NCBI GenBank assembly: GCA_013151645.1
Contig: JAADHU010000001.1
Span: forward strand, 1 to 51,951
From: Gammaproteobacteria bacterium
GTDB lineage: Bacteria > Pseudomonadota > Gammaproteobacteria > Steroidobacterales > Woeseiaceae
Direction of reading: 5' to 3'
DNA length: 51,951 nucleotides
How positions within the stretch are numbered: position 1 is the stretch's first letter; the number at the start of each line of letters is the position of its first letter. The notes under the pieces were generated by a model that was not told where the DNA came from, made no database searches, and was given only the letters and a program-made list of their open reading frames with translations. Made by a program: the position numbers and the translations under genes. Positions 7,747-15,823 of this stretch are shown here, in pieces.

Positions 7747-8925
7747 TTAGTAAAATCGAGCCAGTATCACCGTCCGTTCAACGCCGTTTTCATCGAGCAT
7801 CATGATGCGGGAGCCGGCAGCTCCCTTCGACAGCTCGCGCAGTCTCGCCTGCAGCTCAACGCCCGTTCCACTTAACTGATCGACCACCGAAACGAACATG
7901 CCCTTTTCCCAACCGGCCCGTTCGGCCGGACTGCCCGGCGACACAAAAATAACTTTGAGCTGATCGCCCTGGGGAAGCGCCGCTAAGCCCATAAGGCTTC
8001 GAGAAAACTCACGATCGTTCCAGTCAGCTGCCGGTTCCAGGTGGATTTGGCCGCGAGAGTAATCGAAAATGACGCGGAATCGGCTCAAGACTTCGTTGCC
8101 CAGCAGACCGTCGAAATCTTCACTGGTTTGCCGGCCTTCATTTTCAGCGGGGACCTCAATCGGCATGTCGTTCAGCTCGAAACCACCGATGGTAAAACGG
8201 CCGACCGATGTTATTGTTTCCCGAATAATTCCGGAAATACCGCCGCTAACCGACTCCGAAATCAGCGCACGGTTTTGCAGTATTTGCTGGTCCCTGGCGA
8301 ACGCCGCGAACACCATCGCGGACGAGGCGTTACCGGTGTCAATCAAATACCAGCCAGGCTCAGTATTTTCGATGGTTGCGCGGATCGCGTGCCGGCCCCG
8401 TTTCAGCGCTTTGACTGGCACCGTGTGACCGGAACCGGCGTACTCAAAATCTTTCGCCGACCGGAAAGCAATTCGCCGATTTGGATAGTCAATGTCGACA
8501 ACGATATCCTCGAGAGACTCGGAGCCAAGAATAAAATTGATCGGGCGACCGGTCACCAGTCCGAATACCGATAAATCCATCAGGGCGACAGCGTCTAGAT
8601 CAAGCGAGAACTCACCGGCCGAAACTTCAATATTTTTGGCCGCGTAGCTTTTCGTTCGGCCACCGACGCCACGTACGTTGAGTTTTTTTCCTCTTCGTAC
8701 GCCGACGCGCCTGGCGTAGGACTTATCGATCAGGGATATTTGTGCCCCCGTGTCCAGCAGCATGTCCGTCGCGTGGCCGTTTACGGTGCCCCGAACGAGA
8801 ATGTACTGCTCGTTGTAAAAGTCGAATGAATGCCATTCATCCGGTGCAGTGACCTCTGAGAAAGCTGTCGTCGCGCGTCCGACCAGAAGAAGTACAACGG
8901 AGGCCAGGAAAAACGGTCGACTCAC
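7747..8925 (-). CDS. Secreted retropepsin-like aspartic protease with C-terminal PDZ domain
   Basis: A 392-residue exported protein. Residues 1-23 form a signal peptide ending near TTAFS. There are two catalytic-type motifs, LLDTGAQ (Asp58) and LIDTGNA (Asp196), each starting a pepsin-like half. A hydrophobic-Gly motif, GLLGNEVLSRF, follows the second half. Residues about 310-390 form a PDZ domain (VSPGSPAERAGWEKGM). Family members cut periplasmic or envelope substrates. The ATG at 8925 overlaps the stop of the OmpA-family gene by 4 bp (ATGA), so translation is coupled. The 184 bp to the cyclase-like gene may hold that gene's promoter. The second DTG suggests a single-chain two-domain enzyme, but its activity is not shown by the sequence. 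Confidence 0.85.
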   Translation of the reverse strand: MSRPFFLASVVLLLVGRATTAFSEVTAPDEWHSFDFYNEQYILVRGTVNGHATDMLLDTGAQISLIDKSYARRVGVRRGKKLNVRGVGGRTKSYAAKNIEVSAGEFSLDLDAVALMDLSVFGLVTGRPINFILGSESLEDIVVDIDYPNRRIAFRSAKDFEYAGSGHTVPVKALKRGRHAIRATIENTEPGWYLIDTGNASSAMVFAAFARDQQILQNRALISESVSGGISGIIRETITSVGRFTIGGFELNDMPIEVPAENEGRQTSEDFDGLLGNEVLSRFRVIFDYSRGQIHLEPAADWNDREFSRSLMGLAALPQGDQLKVIFVSPGSPAERAGWEKGMFVSVVDQLSGTGVELQARLRELSKGAAGSRIMMLDENGVERTVILARFY

Positions 8926-9833
8926 CGCGCCACCATAACAACCCGACGATTCCTGGCTCGGCCGACGTCATCATCGTTGCTGGCCTGCGGGGCTAACGGT
9001 CCGACGCCATGACCTTCCATCCGGGAGCGACTTACGCCGTGGTCGGCGGCCAACGCATCCACTACTGCTGTTGCACGGTCTTGAGAAAGCGTTCGGTTGT
9101 GTGCGAAATGCCCTCGCGAATCGGTGTGGCCGACAACGTAAACCTTCAAATTCGGGCGAGACCCGAGAAGTTTTGCCATTTGCTCCAGCGCCGTCGACGA
9201 CTGGGCTTGCAATGTCGCTTTGTCAGTATCGAAATAGATGCCCTCGACAATCACATAGCCGAGCGCGTCGAGTCCCTTGCCCAGCGCCGCCGCATCCAGC
9301 ATCACCATGCCGAGATCCATATTCTTAACCTCCACTACGTGGATGGTAGTGGACGCCTGGCCAACCGCAATCGCAACATACGCCGTTTGCTCATCTTGCA
9401 CGATTTTCGCGAGTAGGTATCGACCTTCCAGGTTGGACATCGAATGGATATCCGACACTTTCTGGAACGTTGGTCCTGCGTACCGAGCAACACACTCCAG
9501 CTTATCCTGATTGCAGGTATACAATACCTCCGCGCCATACAGAGCGATGGCATTTTCATAGTTTCGAAAGACTTCCAGGGTCGAGCGATTCGCGGGCGCT
9601 TTATACATCATCTTCGTTACTTTTCCTTCCAGCGCCAGCGTTGTTGGCTCCTTGCCGCTTTCGTCCATGCCGGTGAACGCACTGTATTCATCGAATTCAC
9701 GCACATCTTTGCGTCGCATTACCGAACCCTCGTAGGCCGATATCAGCGAATGGTCAGTTAATGGCGGACGGCCCTGAGCCAGCACCGGGGGTGTCAGGCA
9801 CATTATCAACGCAGCAAGTATCGAGTATCTCAA
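8922..9833 (-). CDS. OmpA-family protein with DUF4892-like N-terminal domain
   Basis: A 303-residue exported protein. Residues 1-19 are a signal peptide cleaved near VLAQG. Residues about 25-185 resemble the DUF4892 region (GKVTKMMYKAPANRSTLEVFRNYENAI). Residues about 195-300 are an OmpA-type peptidoglycan-binding domain with VVGHTDSRG, a helix with SQDRA, and RNRRVVM at the end. No beta-barrel is present, so it is a periplasmic wall-binding protein. It is probably the first gene of a two-gene operon with the aspartic protease, whose start overlaps its stop. It is divergent from the desulfhydrase gene; the 129 bp between them must hold both promoters. Confidence 0.88.
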   Translation of the reverse strand: MRYSILAALIMCLTPPVLAQGRPPLTDHSLISAYEGSVMRRKDVREFDEYSAFTGMDESGKEPTTLALEGKVTKMMYKAPANRSTLEVFRNYENAIALYGAEVLYTCNQDKLECVARYAGPTFQKVSDIHSMSNLEGRYLLAKIVQDEQTAYVAIAVGQASTTIHVVEVKNMDLGMVMLDAAALGKGLDALGYVIVEGIYFDTDKATLQAQSSTALEQMAKLLGSRPNLKVYVVGHTDSRGHFAHNRTLSQDRATAVVDALAADHGVSRSRMEGHGVGPLAPQASNDDDVGRARNRRVVMVAR

Positions 9834-9962
9834 CGGATTTCCCCTTCAAATGTCATCCTGCTTTTACGAACAAGAACAGCATCCAACAAGAAGATCAAGC
9901 CCGACTCCTCGCCATACTCTCGGTATCAGGTCCCGCTGATAGCACGCCATTATCCCACGCAC

Positions 9963-11084
9963 GTGATTGTCTCTCGCGAGGAACTGCTCCAGACTAGGCA
10001 AAAAAGACGCTGGGAGAAACGCGTGGCCGAACAAAAAATCGACGAATTGCTACTCGCATTGAACCGACGAGCCAGGGCTCCATTGGCACTGTTGCCAACA
10101 CCGATACACCGGATCGACAATTTCGGTCGGCAAATAGATTGCCCGAATTTGTGGATAAAACGGGATGATTTAACCGGCCTGGAGGGAGGCGGTAACAAGA
10201 CCCGAAAACTGGAGTTTCTGGTCGGTGATGCGATTCAATCCGGCGCTGACACGTTAGTCACCGCCGGCGCAATTCAATCGAACCACACACGACAGACCGC
10301 CGCCGCGGCTGCGAAATCCGGCTTGCAGTGTGCGCTGCTGCATTTCGCCTGGACAAAAGATGCCGGTCCGCAGTACCGGCAAACCGGCAATATTCTTCTC
10401 AGCAGCCTCATGGGCGCTGATTTGTATCTGGACGAGACAAAGCGACCGATTGAAGACCAGGGACCGCTGCTTGAATTCGTCGACTACCTTGAGCAAGCCG
10501 GCCGGATTCCGTACCTGATTCCCGCCGGCGCCTCCGAACACCGGCTTGGCAGCCTCGGTTATATGCTCTGCGCGGCCGAAATCGTGACTCAGAGCAGGGA
10601 AAAGGACATCCATTTCGATTGTATAGTCCACTGCACTGGCAGTAGCAGTACGCAGGCCGGTCTCATCGCTGGCTTCGCCTTCATGGGCGAAAACACCCGG
10701 GTCATCGGCGTTGCCGACGATGACGAAACTGAGATCAAACGCAACCGAGTCCTTAAACTTGCAAACGACTCACTCGCTGAAATAGGTTCATCGGTTCGGG
10801 TATCTCCGGCTGACGTCGAAGTTATTGCTGCAGATCCAAGTGTTTACGGGGAAGCAGAAACCGAGACGCTGGATGCCATACGCCTGCTCGCGAGCAGTGA
10901 AGGACTGGTAGCGGATCCTGTGTACGAAGGCAAAGCGCTCCGTGGATTGCAAGAACTCACCCGCGACGGTCGAATCGATGCCAATAGCAGAATCTTACTA
11001 ATGCATTTGGGTGGAACACCCGCAATTCACGCCTACGCGAATCATTTTGAAAAACCCCGCTTTTCAAAATTCCCGGTGGTCTAG
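9963..11084 (+). CDS. dcyD: D-cysteine desulfhydrase / ACC deaminase-like PLP enzyme
   Basis: A fold-type II pyridoxal-phosphate enzyme. The region PTPIHRID, then LWIKRDDLTGLEGGGNKTRKLEFL, contains the PLP lysine in GGNKTRK, and AGAIQSNHTRQTAAAAA is the phosphate/substrate-binding part. PVYEGKALRGL and LLMHLGGTPAI are family positions near the C-terminus. Known members release H2S, pyruvate and ammonia from D-cysteine, or open 1-aminocyclopropane-1-carboxylate. The choice here is open. The start at 9963 is GTG without a visible ribosome site. A second in-frame GTG at 10023 has GGGAGA 5 nt upstream and is a better start, giving 353 residues, still longer than usual relatives at the N-terminus. 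It is a lone gene on its strand. Confidence 0.85.
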   Translation: MIVSREELLQTRQKRRWEKRVAEQKIDELLLALNRRARAPLALLPTPIHRIDNFGRQIDCPNLWIKRDDLTGLEGGGNKTRKLEFLVGDAIQSGADTLVTAGAIQSNHTRQTAAAAAKSGLQCALLHFAWTKDAGPQYRQTGNILLSSLMGADLYLDETKRPIEDQGPLLEFVDYLEQAGRIPYLIPAGASEHRLGSLGYMLCAAEIVTQSREKDIHFDCIVHCTGSSSTQAGLIAGFAFMGENTRVIGVADDDETEIKRNRVLKLANDSLAEIGSSVRVSPADVEVIAADPSVYGEAETETLDAIRLLASSEGLVADPVYEGKALRGLQELTRDGRIDANSRILLMHLGGTPAIHAYANHFEKPRFSKFPVV

Positions 11085-11207
11085 TACATAAGGCGACTGG
11101 ATTGCGGCGATGACTACCTCGGCGTGAACGTTCTCCCATGAATATCCAAGATTCATTGCCAACAGCCGAATACGAAAAGGACGTCCCCTTTTTAAAGACC
11201 GGCCTTT

Positions 11208-11606
11208 TTAGTGGTTGGTAACGGGGACAGGATTGACACGGTTCCGACGACACGCCACCAAGTTCGTATCAATTAGTACTGCGGTCCACCGCGCCCGCGT
11301 CGCAGATCGCGGTTCGGTTGGTAGCACCTGTAAGCTGACGTTACAGGCTTTGAGTAAAGCGTGCATTGTCGTGAATGATGACTCCGTCCCCGGTTTCAGC
11401 GTTTTGTAAACGGTCACGCGATTGATACCAGCTTTTCGAGCAACGGCCGCAACGCCTTTCGCCCGAATGACATCGGCCAAAGCTGTCTTCAATACCGCCT
11501 CGTCCCCGTCCATGATTGCCTCGTTGATATACGCGGACGCGTACGCGGGATCTTTGAGATCCCCGTACAATTGATCCTTGATATTCAATGCCCTACTAGT
11601 AACCAT
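11208..11606 (-). CDS. HigA-like addiction-module antitoxin with an abnormal tail
   Basis: A 132-residue protein. The start is ATG at 11606, with GGTGAG about 9 nt upstream; the longer frame to 11690 is not used. Residues about 1-100 match the HI1420-type antidote family: LKDPAYASAYINEAIMDGDEAVLKTALADV, then the helix-turn-helix GVAAVARKAGINRVTVYKTL. Family proteins bind DNA and neutralise a RelE-type toxin encoded just upstream. No intact toxin is there, only a possible relic. After SLQVLP, where relatives end, a further 30 or so residues rich in Arg and ending VNPVPVTNH read through a GC-rich repeat-like sequence, so the natural stop may be lost. It is probably an orphan or decaying antitoxin. 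Confidence 0.75.
   Translation of the reverse strand: MVTSRALNIKDQLYGDLKDPAYASAYINEAIMDGDEAVLKTALADVIRAKGVAAVARKAGINRVTVYKTLKPGTESSFTTMHALLKACNVSLQVLPTEPRSATRARWTAVLIDTNLVACRRNRVNPVPVTNH
11214..11233 (+). repeat. 20-bp near copy of the tRNA-fMet 3' end
   Basis: TTGGTAACGGGGACAGGATT matches TTGGTAGCGGGGGCAGGATT at 12712-12731 (the complement of the tRNA-fMet 3' end including CCA) in 18 of 20 positions and in the same orientation. It could be an old att-type direct repeat or half of a RAYT-type palindromic repeat with a GGGGACAG core. It lies at the antitoxin C-terminus. Confidence 0.35.
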
Positions 11607-11705
11607 GTTCTTGCTCACCCGGTCCGTTGCGCAGATTCTTTCTGTGGCCAAAGTGATCACTATCCTTAATGGCGCGAAGACGCCGCCCACAAGGGACGGC
11701 GTTTT
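11607..11705 (-). pseudogene. Possible remnant of a RelE/HigB-type toxin gene
   Basis: Directly before the antitoxin start, one minus frame reads GRRLRAIKDSDHFGHRKNLRNG. Its pattern (Arg-Leu-Arg, then Phe-Gly, Lys, Leu, Gly) resembles the middle of HI1419/HigB toxins, in which RLRRLELGNFG and K-x-[VL]-x-x-G follow. It lacks both ends and runs past the antitoxin start. The similarity is short, so this is a weak call. Confidence 0.22.
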
Positions 11706-11707
11706 TT
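11680..11707 (+). terminator. Rho-independent terminator-like hairpin, plus strand
   Basis: ACGCCG and CGGCGT form a 6-bp stem with an 11-nt loop, followed at once by TTTTTT. No plus-strand gene ends nearby (the desulfhydrase ends at 11084), so it may be a leftover of a removed gene. Confidence 0.4.
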
Positions 11708-11864
11708 ACTGGTAGTCGGGGCGCACTGCGTACGTTGGCAAGGTCTCATCAACCCCTCGCCATGCTGAGCATCGCGTTGATAGCCGCTTAAGTTTAGGCA
11801 CCCGGCGAAAATCCATATTCCTCGAAGGGCGACTCAACGCTGTACGCTCACAGAGGCTCAGGCC

Positions 11865-12629
11865 CTAAAACTTGCCGTTATCGTTTTTCCACTCGCTGCG
11901 TGAAGCGATTTTTTCGGTGGTGTCCCAATGTTCGACTACTTTGCCCTTCGCGAGTCGGAACAGGTCATAGAAGGCCGTATGGGCACCACCGTAGTTCCCT
12001 TCACTGACACAAAGCACGAAGTTCCCCTCGGCGAGAACACGATGGATGCGATGATAGTCGATGCGCCGGCCGCTCACACCCTCGGCTTCCAACGCTGCTC
12101 GAAGATAGGACACGCCATCTCTCAGTCGCGCGTTGTGCTCAGCGTAGGCGTCTTCATCGACAAAATCCGCAAGTCGATCGAGACGACCGTCGACGAGAAC
12201 GACTTCAACAAAAGTTCGAACTAAGGCACGGTTACTTTCCGTCAGTTCAAGTTCAACTGCTTCGGTTGGCCCATCTACCATAGTGCGGCCAGATCTGTTC
12301 GGCCCACATCTTTCCTGAATATTGTCCCAGTGCTCTACCGCCAGGCCGCCTTCGAATCTGAAAACTTCGAAGCCAATATTGCGTCTTTCGAAATCGTATT
12401 CTGTGTGAGCAAAGACAAAATCATCATCTTCAAAAGCTCGCACGATATTTACCTTGGGTGAGGTCCTGGATAGCCGCTGGAAGAGGGCCACCAATCCCTC
12501 ACTGCCTTCGTGGGTCTGGGGGTTGTGCTGAATGTACTTAGCCTCATTGACGACAGCGACGGGTCCGGAATCACCGGTCTCGATGCATTTCAGTAGGGCC
12601 CGAATCTGATCTTTCTTCGTCACAGCCAT
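11865..12629 (-). CDS. Tandem SnoaL/NTF2-like protein
   Basis: A 254-residue protein with two related cone-fold domains. The first runs about residues 1-105 (KYIQHNPQTHEGSEGLVALFQRL ... VEHWDNIQE) and the second about 125-245 (AYAEHNARLRDGVSYLRAAL ... VVEHWDTTE). Each has the H-N and EHWD signature of the SnoaL-like polyketide-cyclase group. Members are often small-molecule isomerases, hydrolases or binding proteins, but here no substrate can be deduced. The start is ATG at 12629; a longer open frame runs through the tRNA gene and is not credible. The gene stands alone downstream of the tRNA-fMet gene. The 258 bp after it, to 11606, hold only a possible toxin relic and a hairpin. Confidence 0.8.
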   Translation of the reverse strand: MAVTKKDQIRALLKCIETGDSGPVAVVNEAKYIQHNPQTHEGSEGLVALFQRLSRTSPKVNIVRAFEDDDFVFAHTEYDFERRNIGFEVFRFEGGLAVEHWDNIQERCGPNRSGRTMVDGPTEAVELELTESNRALVRTFVEVVLVDGRLDRLADFVDEDAYAEHNARLRDGVSYLRAALEAEGVSGRRIDYHRIHRVLAEGNFVLCVSEGNYGGAHTAFYDLFRLAKGKVVEHWDTTEKIASRSEWKNDNGKF

Positions 12630-12681
12630 GATGTTTACTGCCCAACGTAGCGAGCATACCCTGCCGGGCGCACAAACAAGA

Positions 12682-12706
12682 AAGCCGACCCCGATGGGGC
12701 CGGCTT
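12682..12706 (-). terminator. Terminator downstream of tRNA-fMet
   Basis: On the minus strand, AAGCCGGCCCC and GGGGTCGGCTT form an 11-bp stem with a single internal mismatch and a 3-nt loop, followed by TTCTTGTTT. It begins 7 nt after the tRNA CCA end and closes the nuo-tRNA transcript. Confidence 0.8.
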
Positions 12707-12712
12707 GTTGTT

Positions 12713-12789
12713 TGGTAGCGGGGGCAGGATTTGAACCTGCGACCTTCGGGTTATGAGCCCGACGAGCTGCCAGACTGCTCCACCCCGCA
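12713..12789 (-). tRNA. tRNA-fMet (CAT), initiator
   Basis: A 77-nt tRNA with encoded CCA and anticodon CAT. The anticodon stem has the three consecutive G:C pairs (GGG/CCC) of an initiator. Position 1 is T facing T at 72, so the first acceptor pair is absent, another initiator mark. The T arm GGTTCAAATCC is normal. It lies 69 bp after nuoN and may be cut from the end of the nuo transcript. Confidence 0.97.
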
Positions 12790-12858
12790 TCGACAGGGGC
12801 GCGATCATACAACACGTACCGGATTTTACAAGCAGTTACGGTGCTGAATTGAAAGTTT

Positions 12859-14292
12859 TTATTGAATAACGTCGATGCAGAGTTTCAGCAGCCAGCCCGG
12901 CATGATGCCGAGTGCCAAAACGGCAATACCGTTGACGCTGAGTACGGCACGCGTGTCCAGCTTGGCCTGGAATACTGACGTGTCTTCACCGGTTTCAAAA
13001 TACATGTACCAGATGACACGCAGGTAATAATAAGCCCCCACAACCGAGGCCACGACCATCAAAATCGCCAGTCCCGGAAATCCGGCGTCAAGTACTGCGT
13101 TGATGACATTCAGTTTGGCGAAAAAGCCGACCCAGGGCGGGACGCCCGCCATGCCGAACATGAAAAACAGCATCATCAGTGCAAACCACGGGCTGCGAGC
13201 GTTGAGCCCTTTGAAATCGCCGATTGCCTCGGCCTCAAATCCCTTGCGGCTTAGCAGAATCACCATGCCGAATGCACCGGCGGCCATAATGACGTAGGTC
13301 AATGTATAAAAGACCGCGGCGCCATAGCCCTGCTCTGTCCCCGTAAAGATCGCCAGCAGAATAAAGCCGACGTGCGCGATGGCGGAATAACCCAGCATGC
13401 GTTTGATGTTGGTTTGCGCAATGGCAACGACATTGCCGATCACCAGTGACAAAACCGCGACCACCATGATCATGCCCTGCCAGACTTCGTGCAGATCACC
13501 GAAGCCCTCCATGAGGAAGCGCAGGACCAACGCCAGCGCCGCCAGCTTCGGTGCCGATGCGATGTACAGGGTTACCGGTGAGCGGGCGCCCTCGTACACA
13601 TCAGGCAGCCACATATGGAAAGGCACCGCACCGAATTTGAACGCCATGCCGACAATCAGGAAGGCAATGCCGAACCAGAGCGGCAAGGCGTTCATCGCGG
13701 GGTTTTGTTCAAGCACCAACGCAATCTGGTCGAATTGCAGTGTCCCGGTGACGCCGTATATCCATGAAATACCGTAGAGCAGCGCCCCGGATGCAATGGC
13801 GCCCAGGACGAAGTACTTCATGGCCGCTTCTGCCGCCCTCGCCGAGTTGCGCTCAAATGCGACCAGCGCGTACAAGGACAACGACAGCGTTTCCAGTCCC
13901 AGATACATGGTCAGCATGCTGTTCGCCGAGATCATGATCATGATGCCGAGCAAGCCGAAGAGACCGAGCAGGAAAAACTCACCGCGCAGTAGTTCGTTTT
14001 GCTTCAGGTAGTCCCTTGAATACAGGAAGCCGAGCGCCACCATACCAACCGCCGCGAGTTTCAGAAGCTGTGACAGCGGGTCGCTCACGTAGCTGCCATC
14101 GAACAACAAGGTGCGTGCTTCCGGCGCGCTCGCAAACAGCGACCAGGCCGTCAACGCCAGGCTCGCGATACTGGTCCAGAAGGTCACGATTCTCTTGTCG
14201 TCACTGATAAACACATCGCTGATCAGAACGACGCAGATCATAAGCAACAGGACAATCTCCGGGCTGGCTGGCATCAGGTCAGTAAAAGTCAT
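12859..14292 (-). CDS. nuoN: NADH-quinone oxidoreductase subunit N
   Basis: A 477-residue antiporter-like membrane subunit of complex I with about 14 helices. Family residues are visible: a conserved Glu near the middle of TM5 (LGLETLSLSLYAL), a Lys in MAFKFGAVPFHMW, and KRMLGYSAIAHVGF in TM8. It moves protons as part of the membrane arm. It is the last gene of the operon, starting 1 bp after nuoM ends. Length agrees with the usual 470-490. Confidence 0.97.
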   Translation of the reverse strand: MTFTDLMPASPEIVLLLMICVVLISDVFISDDKRIVTFWTSIASLALTAWSLFASAPEARTLLFDGSYVSDPLSQLLKLAAVGMVALGFLYSRDYLKQNELLRGEFFLLGLFGLLGIMIMISANSMLTMYLGLETLSLSLYALVAFERNSARAAEAAMKYFVLGAIASGALLYGISWIYGVTGTLQFDQIALVLEQNPAMNALPLWFGIAFLIVGMAFKFGAVPFHMWLPDVYEGARSPVTLYIASAPKLAALALVLRFLMEGFGDLHEVWQGMIMVVAVLSLVIGNVVAIAQTNIKRMLGYSAIAHVGFILLAIFTGTEQGYGAAVFYTLTYVIMAAGAFGMVILLSRKGFEAEAIGDFKGLNARSPWFALMMLFFMFGMAGVPPWVGFFAKLNVINAVLDAGFPGLAILMVVASVVGAYYYLRVIWYMYFETGEDTSVFQAKLDTRAVLSVNGIAVLALGIMPGWLLKLCIDVIQ

Positions 14293-14293
14293 G

Positions 14294-15823
14294 CTAGTTC
14301 ACCGGAAGCTTCGAGTGGCTGACGATTTCAAGAAGGTGCTCCACCGTCGCGGACATCATATCCACCAGTGGCGCGGGCCAAAGGCCGACGATCAGTACGG
14401 ACGCGGCGAGAATGCCAAGAACCGCGAACTCCCTCGGCGACAGATCCTCGAGCTCAGCGACATTGTTGTTGGCAACCTCGCCGTAGAGAACGCGTTTCAC
14501 CATCCACAGCGTATAAGCCGCGCCAAGAATCAGCGTGCTCGCGGCTACGAAGGCAAACCAGAAATTCGCTTTAAAGCTCGCGATGATGACCATGAACTCG
14601 CCAACAAACCCGGACGTGCCCGGCAAGCCGGCATTCGCCATCGCAAAAAAGACCATCAGGGCCGCGAACACCGGCATCGTGTTGGCGACACCACCGTAGT
14701 CGGCGATCTGGCGACTGTGCATGCGATCGTAGAGAACGCCGACACACAGGAACATGGCACCGGAGATCAGTCCGTGAGAAATCATTTGCACCACACCGCC
14801 GGTGATGCCGAGCGCCGCCCCGCTCTTGCTACCAATCGACCAGAGGATGAAGAAGCCCAGAGTGACGAAGCCCATGTGCGCGATCGACGAGTAGGCAATG
14901 AGTTTCTTCATATCCTTCTGCATCAATGCAACCAGTCCAATGTAGGCAACGGCGATCAGCGACAATGCGATCATCAGCCCGGAAAAATATTCACTGCCGT
15001 CCGGCAGCATCGGCAGAGAAAGACGAACGAAACCGTAGCCGCCCATCTTCAGCATGATGGCCGCCAGGATGACGGAGCCGCCGGTCGGTGCCTCTACGTG
15101 CGCGTCCGGTAGCCAGGTGTGCACCGGCCACATCGGCACCTTGACCGCAAAAGCCAGCAGGAAAGCAATAAACAGGTACTTCTGCTCCGTGAGCGTCAGC
15201 GACACCTCATTGAACGAGAAGAAATTGAAATCGCCGGTCTTGCCGTATAGATAAATGAACGCGACCAGCATGAGTACCGAACCGAGGAACGTGTAGAGGA
15301 AGAACTTCAGCGTCGCGTAAACACGTCGCTCACCGCCCCAGATACCGATGATCAGGAACATCGGTACCAGCATCGCTTCCCATAAAACGTAGAACAGGAC
15401 CGCGTCCAGCGCCATGAAGACACCGAGCATCAACCCTTCGAGAATCAGGAATGCGGCAAAATATTGTGCAGAGCGCGAACTGACACTTTTCCAGCCGGCG
15501 AGGATTACGAGCGGTGTGATGAAGGTCGTCAGCAGAATAAGTGGCGCCGAAATGCCGTCGACGCCCAGGTAATATTCCACGTGCAGTGCATCGATCCACG
15601 GCGCACGTTCCACAAACTGCATGGCGGCTGTACCACCGTCGAAACCGAGGTAGAGAAACACACTAACGATGAATGTCAGCAATGAAATAGCCAGCGTCAC
15701 CAGGCGCATGGTTCCCGCTCGGGCCGAGCTTGTGTCCCCGCCATCACCGAGTGCGAGTACGCCAAGCCCACCAAGAATCGGTAGCCAGATAAGGATGCTG
15801 AGAATGTGCTGCGAAAAATTCAT
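14294..15823 (-). CDS. nuoM: NADH-quinone oxidoreductase subunit M
   Basis: A 509-residue antiporter-like subunit. The motif VLFYVLWEAMLVPMFLIIGIWGG contains the essential TM5 Glu, LAFAVKVPMWPVHTWLPDAHVEAPT has the TM7 Lys, and MKKLIAYSSIAHMGFVTLG has the TM8 residues. It is the second proton-pumping unit in the membrane arm. Its ATG overlaps the nuoL stop by 1 nt (TAATG), showing translational coupling. Confidence 0.98.
   Translation of the reverse strand: MNFSQHILSILIWLPILGGLGVLALGDGGDTSSARAGTMRLVTLAISLLTFIVSVFLYLGFDGGTAAMQFVERAPWIDALHVEYYLGVDGISAPLILLTTFITPLVILAGWKSVSSRSAQYFAAFLILEGLMLGVFMALDAVLFYVLWEAMLVPMFLIIGIWGGERRVYATLKFFLYTFLGSVLMLVAFIYLYGKTGDFNFFSFNEVSLTLTEQKYLFIAFLLAFAVKVPMWPVHTWLPDAHVEAPTGGSVILAAIMLKMGGYGFVRLSLPMLPDGSEYFSGLMIALSLIAVAYIGLVALMQKDMKKLIAYSSIAHMGFVTLGFFILWSIGSKSGAALGITGGVVQMISHGLISGAMFLCVGVLYDRMHSRQIADYGGVANTMPVFAALMVFFAMANAGLPGTSGFVGEFMVIIASFKANFWFAFVAASTLILGAAYTLWMVKRVLYGEVANNNVAELEDLSPREFAVLGILAASVLIVGLWPAPLVDMMSATVEHLLEIVSHSKLPVN

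Noticed and set aside
11865-12815. A 316-residue start for the SnoaL-like protein
   Set aside because: The extra N-terminus is translated from the terminator and tRNA-fMet; ATG at 12629 fits the domain.
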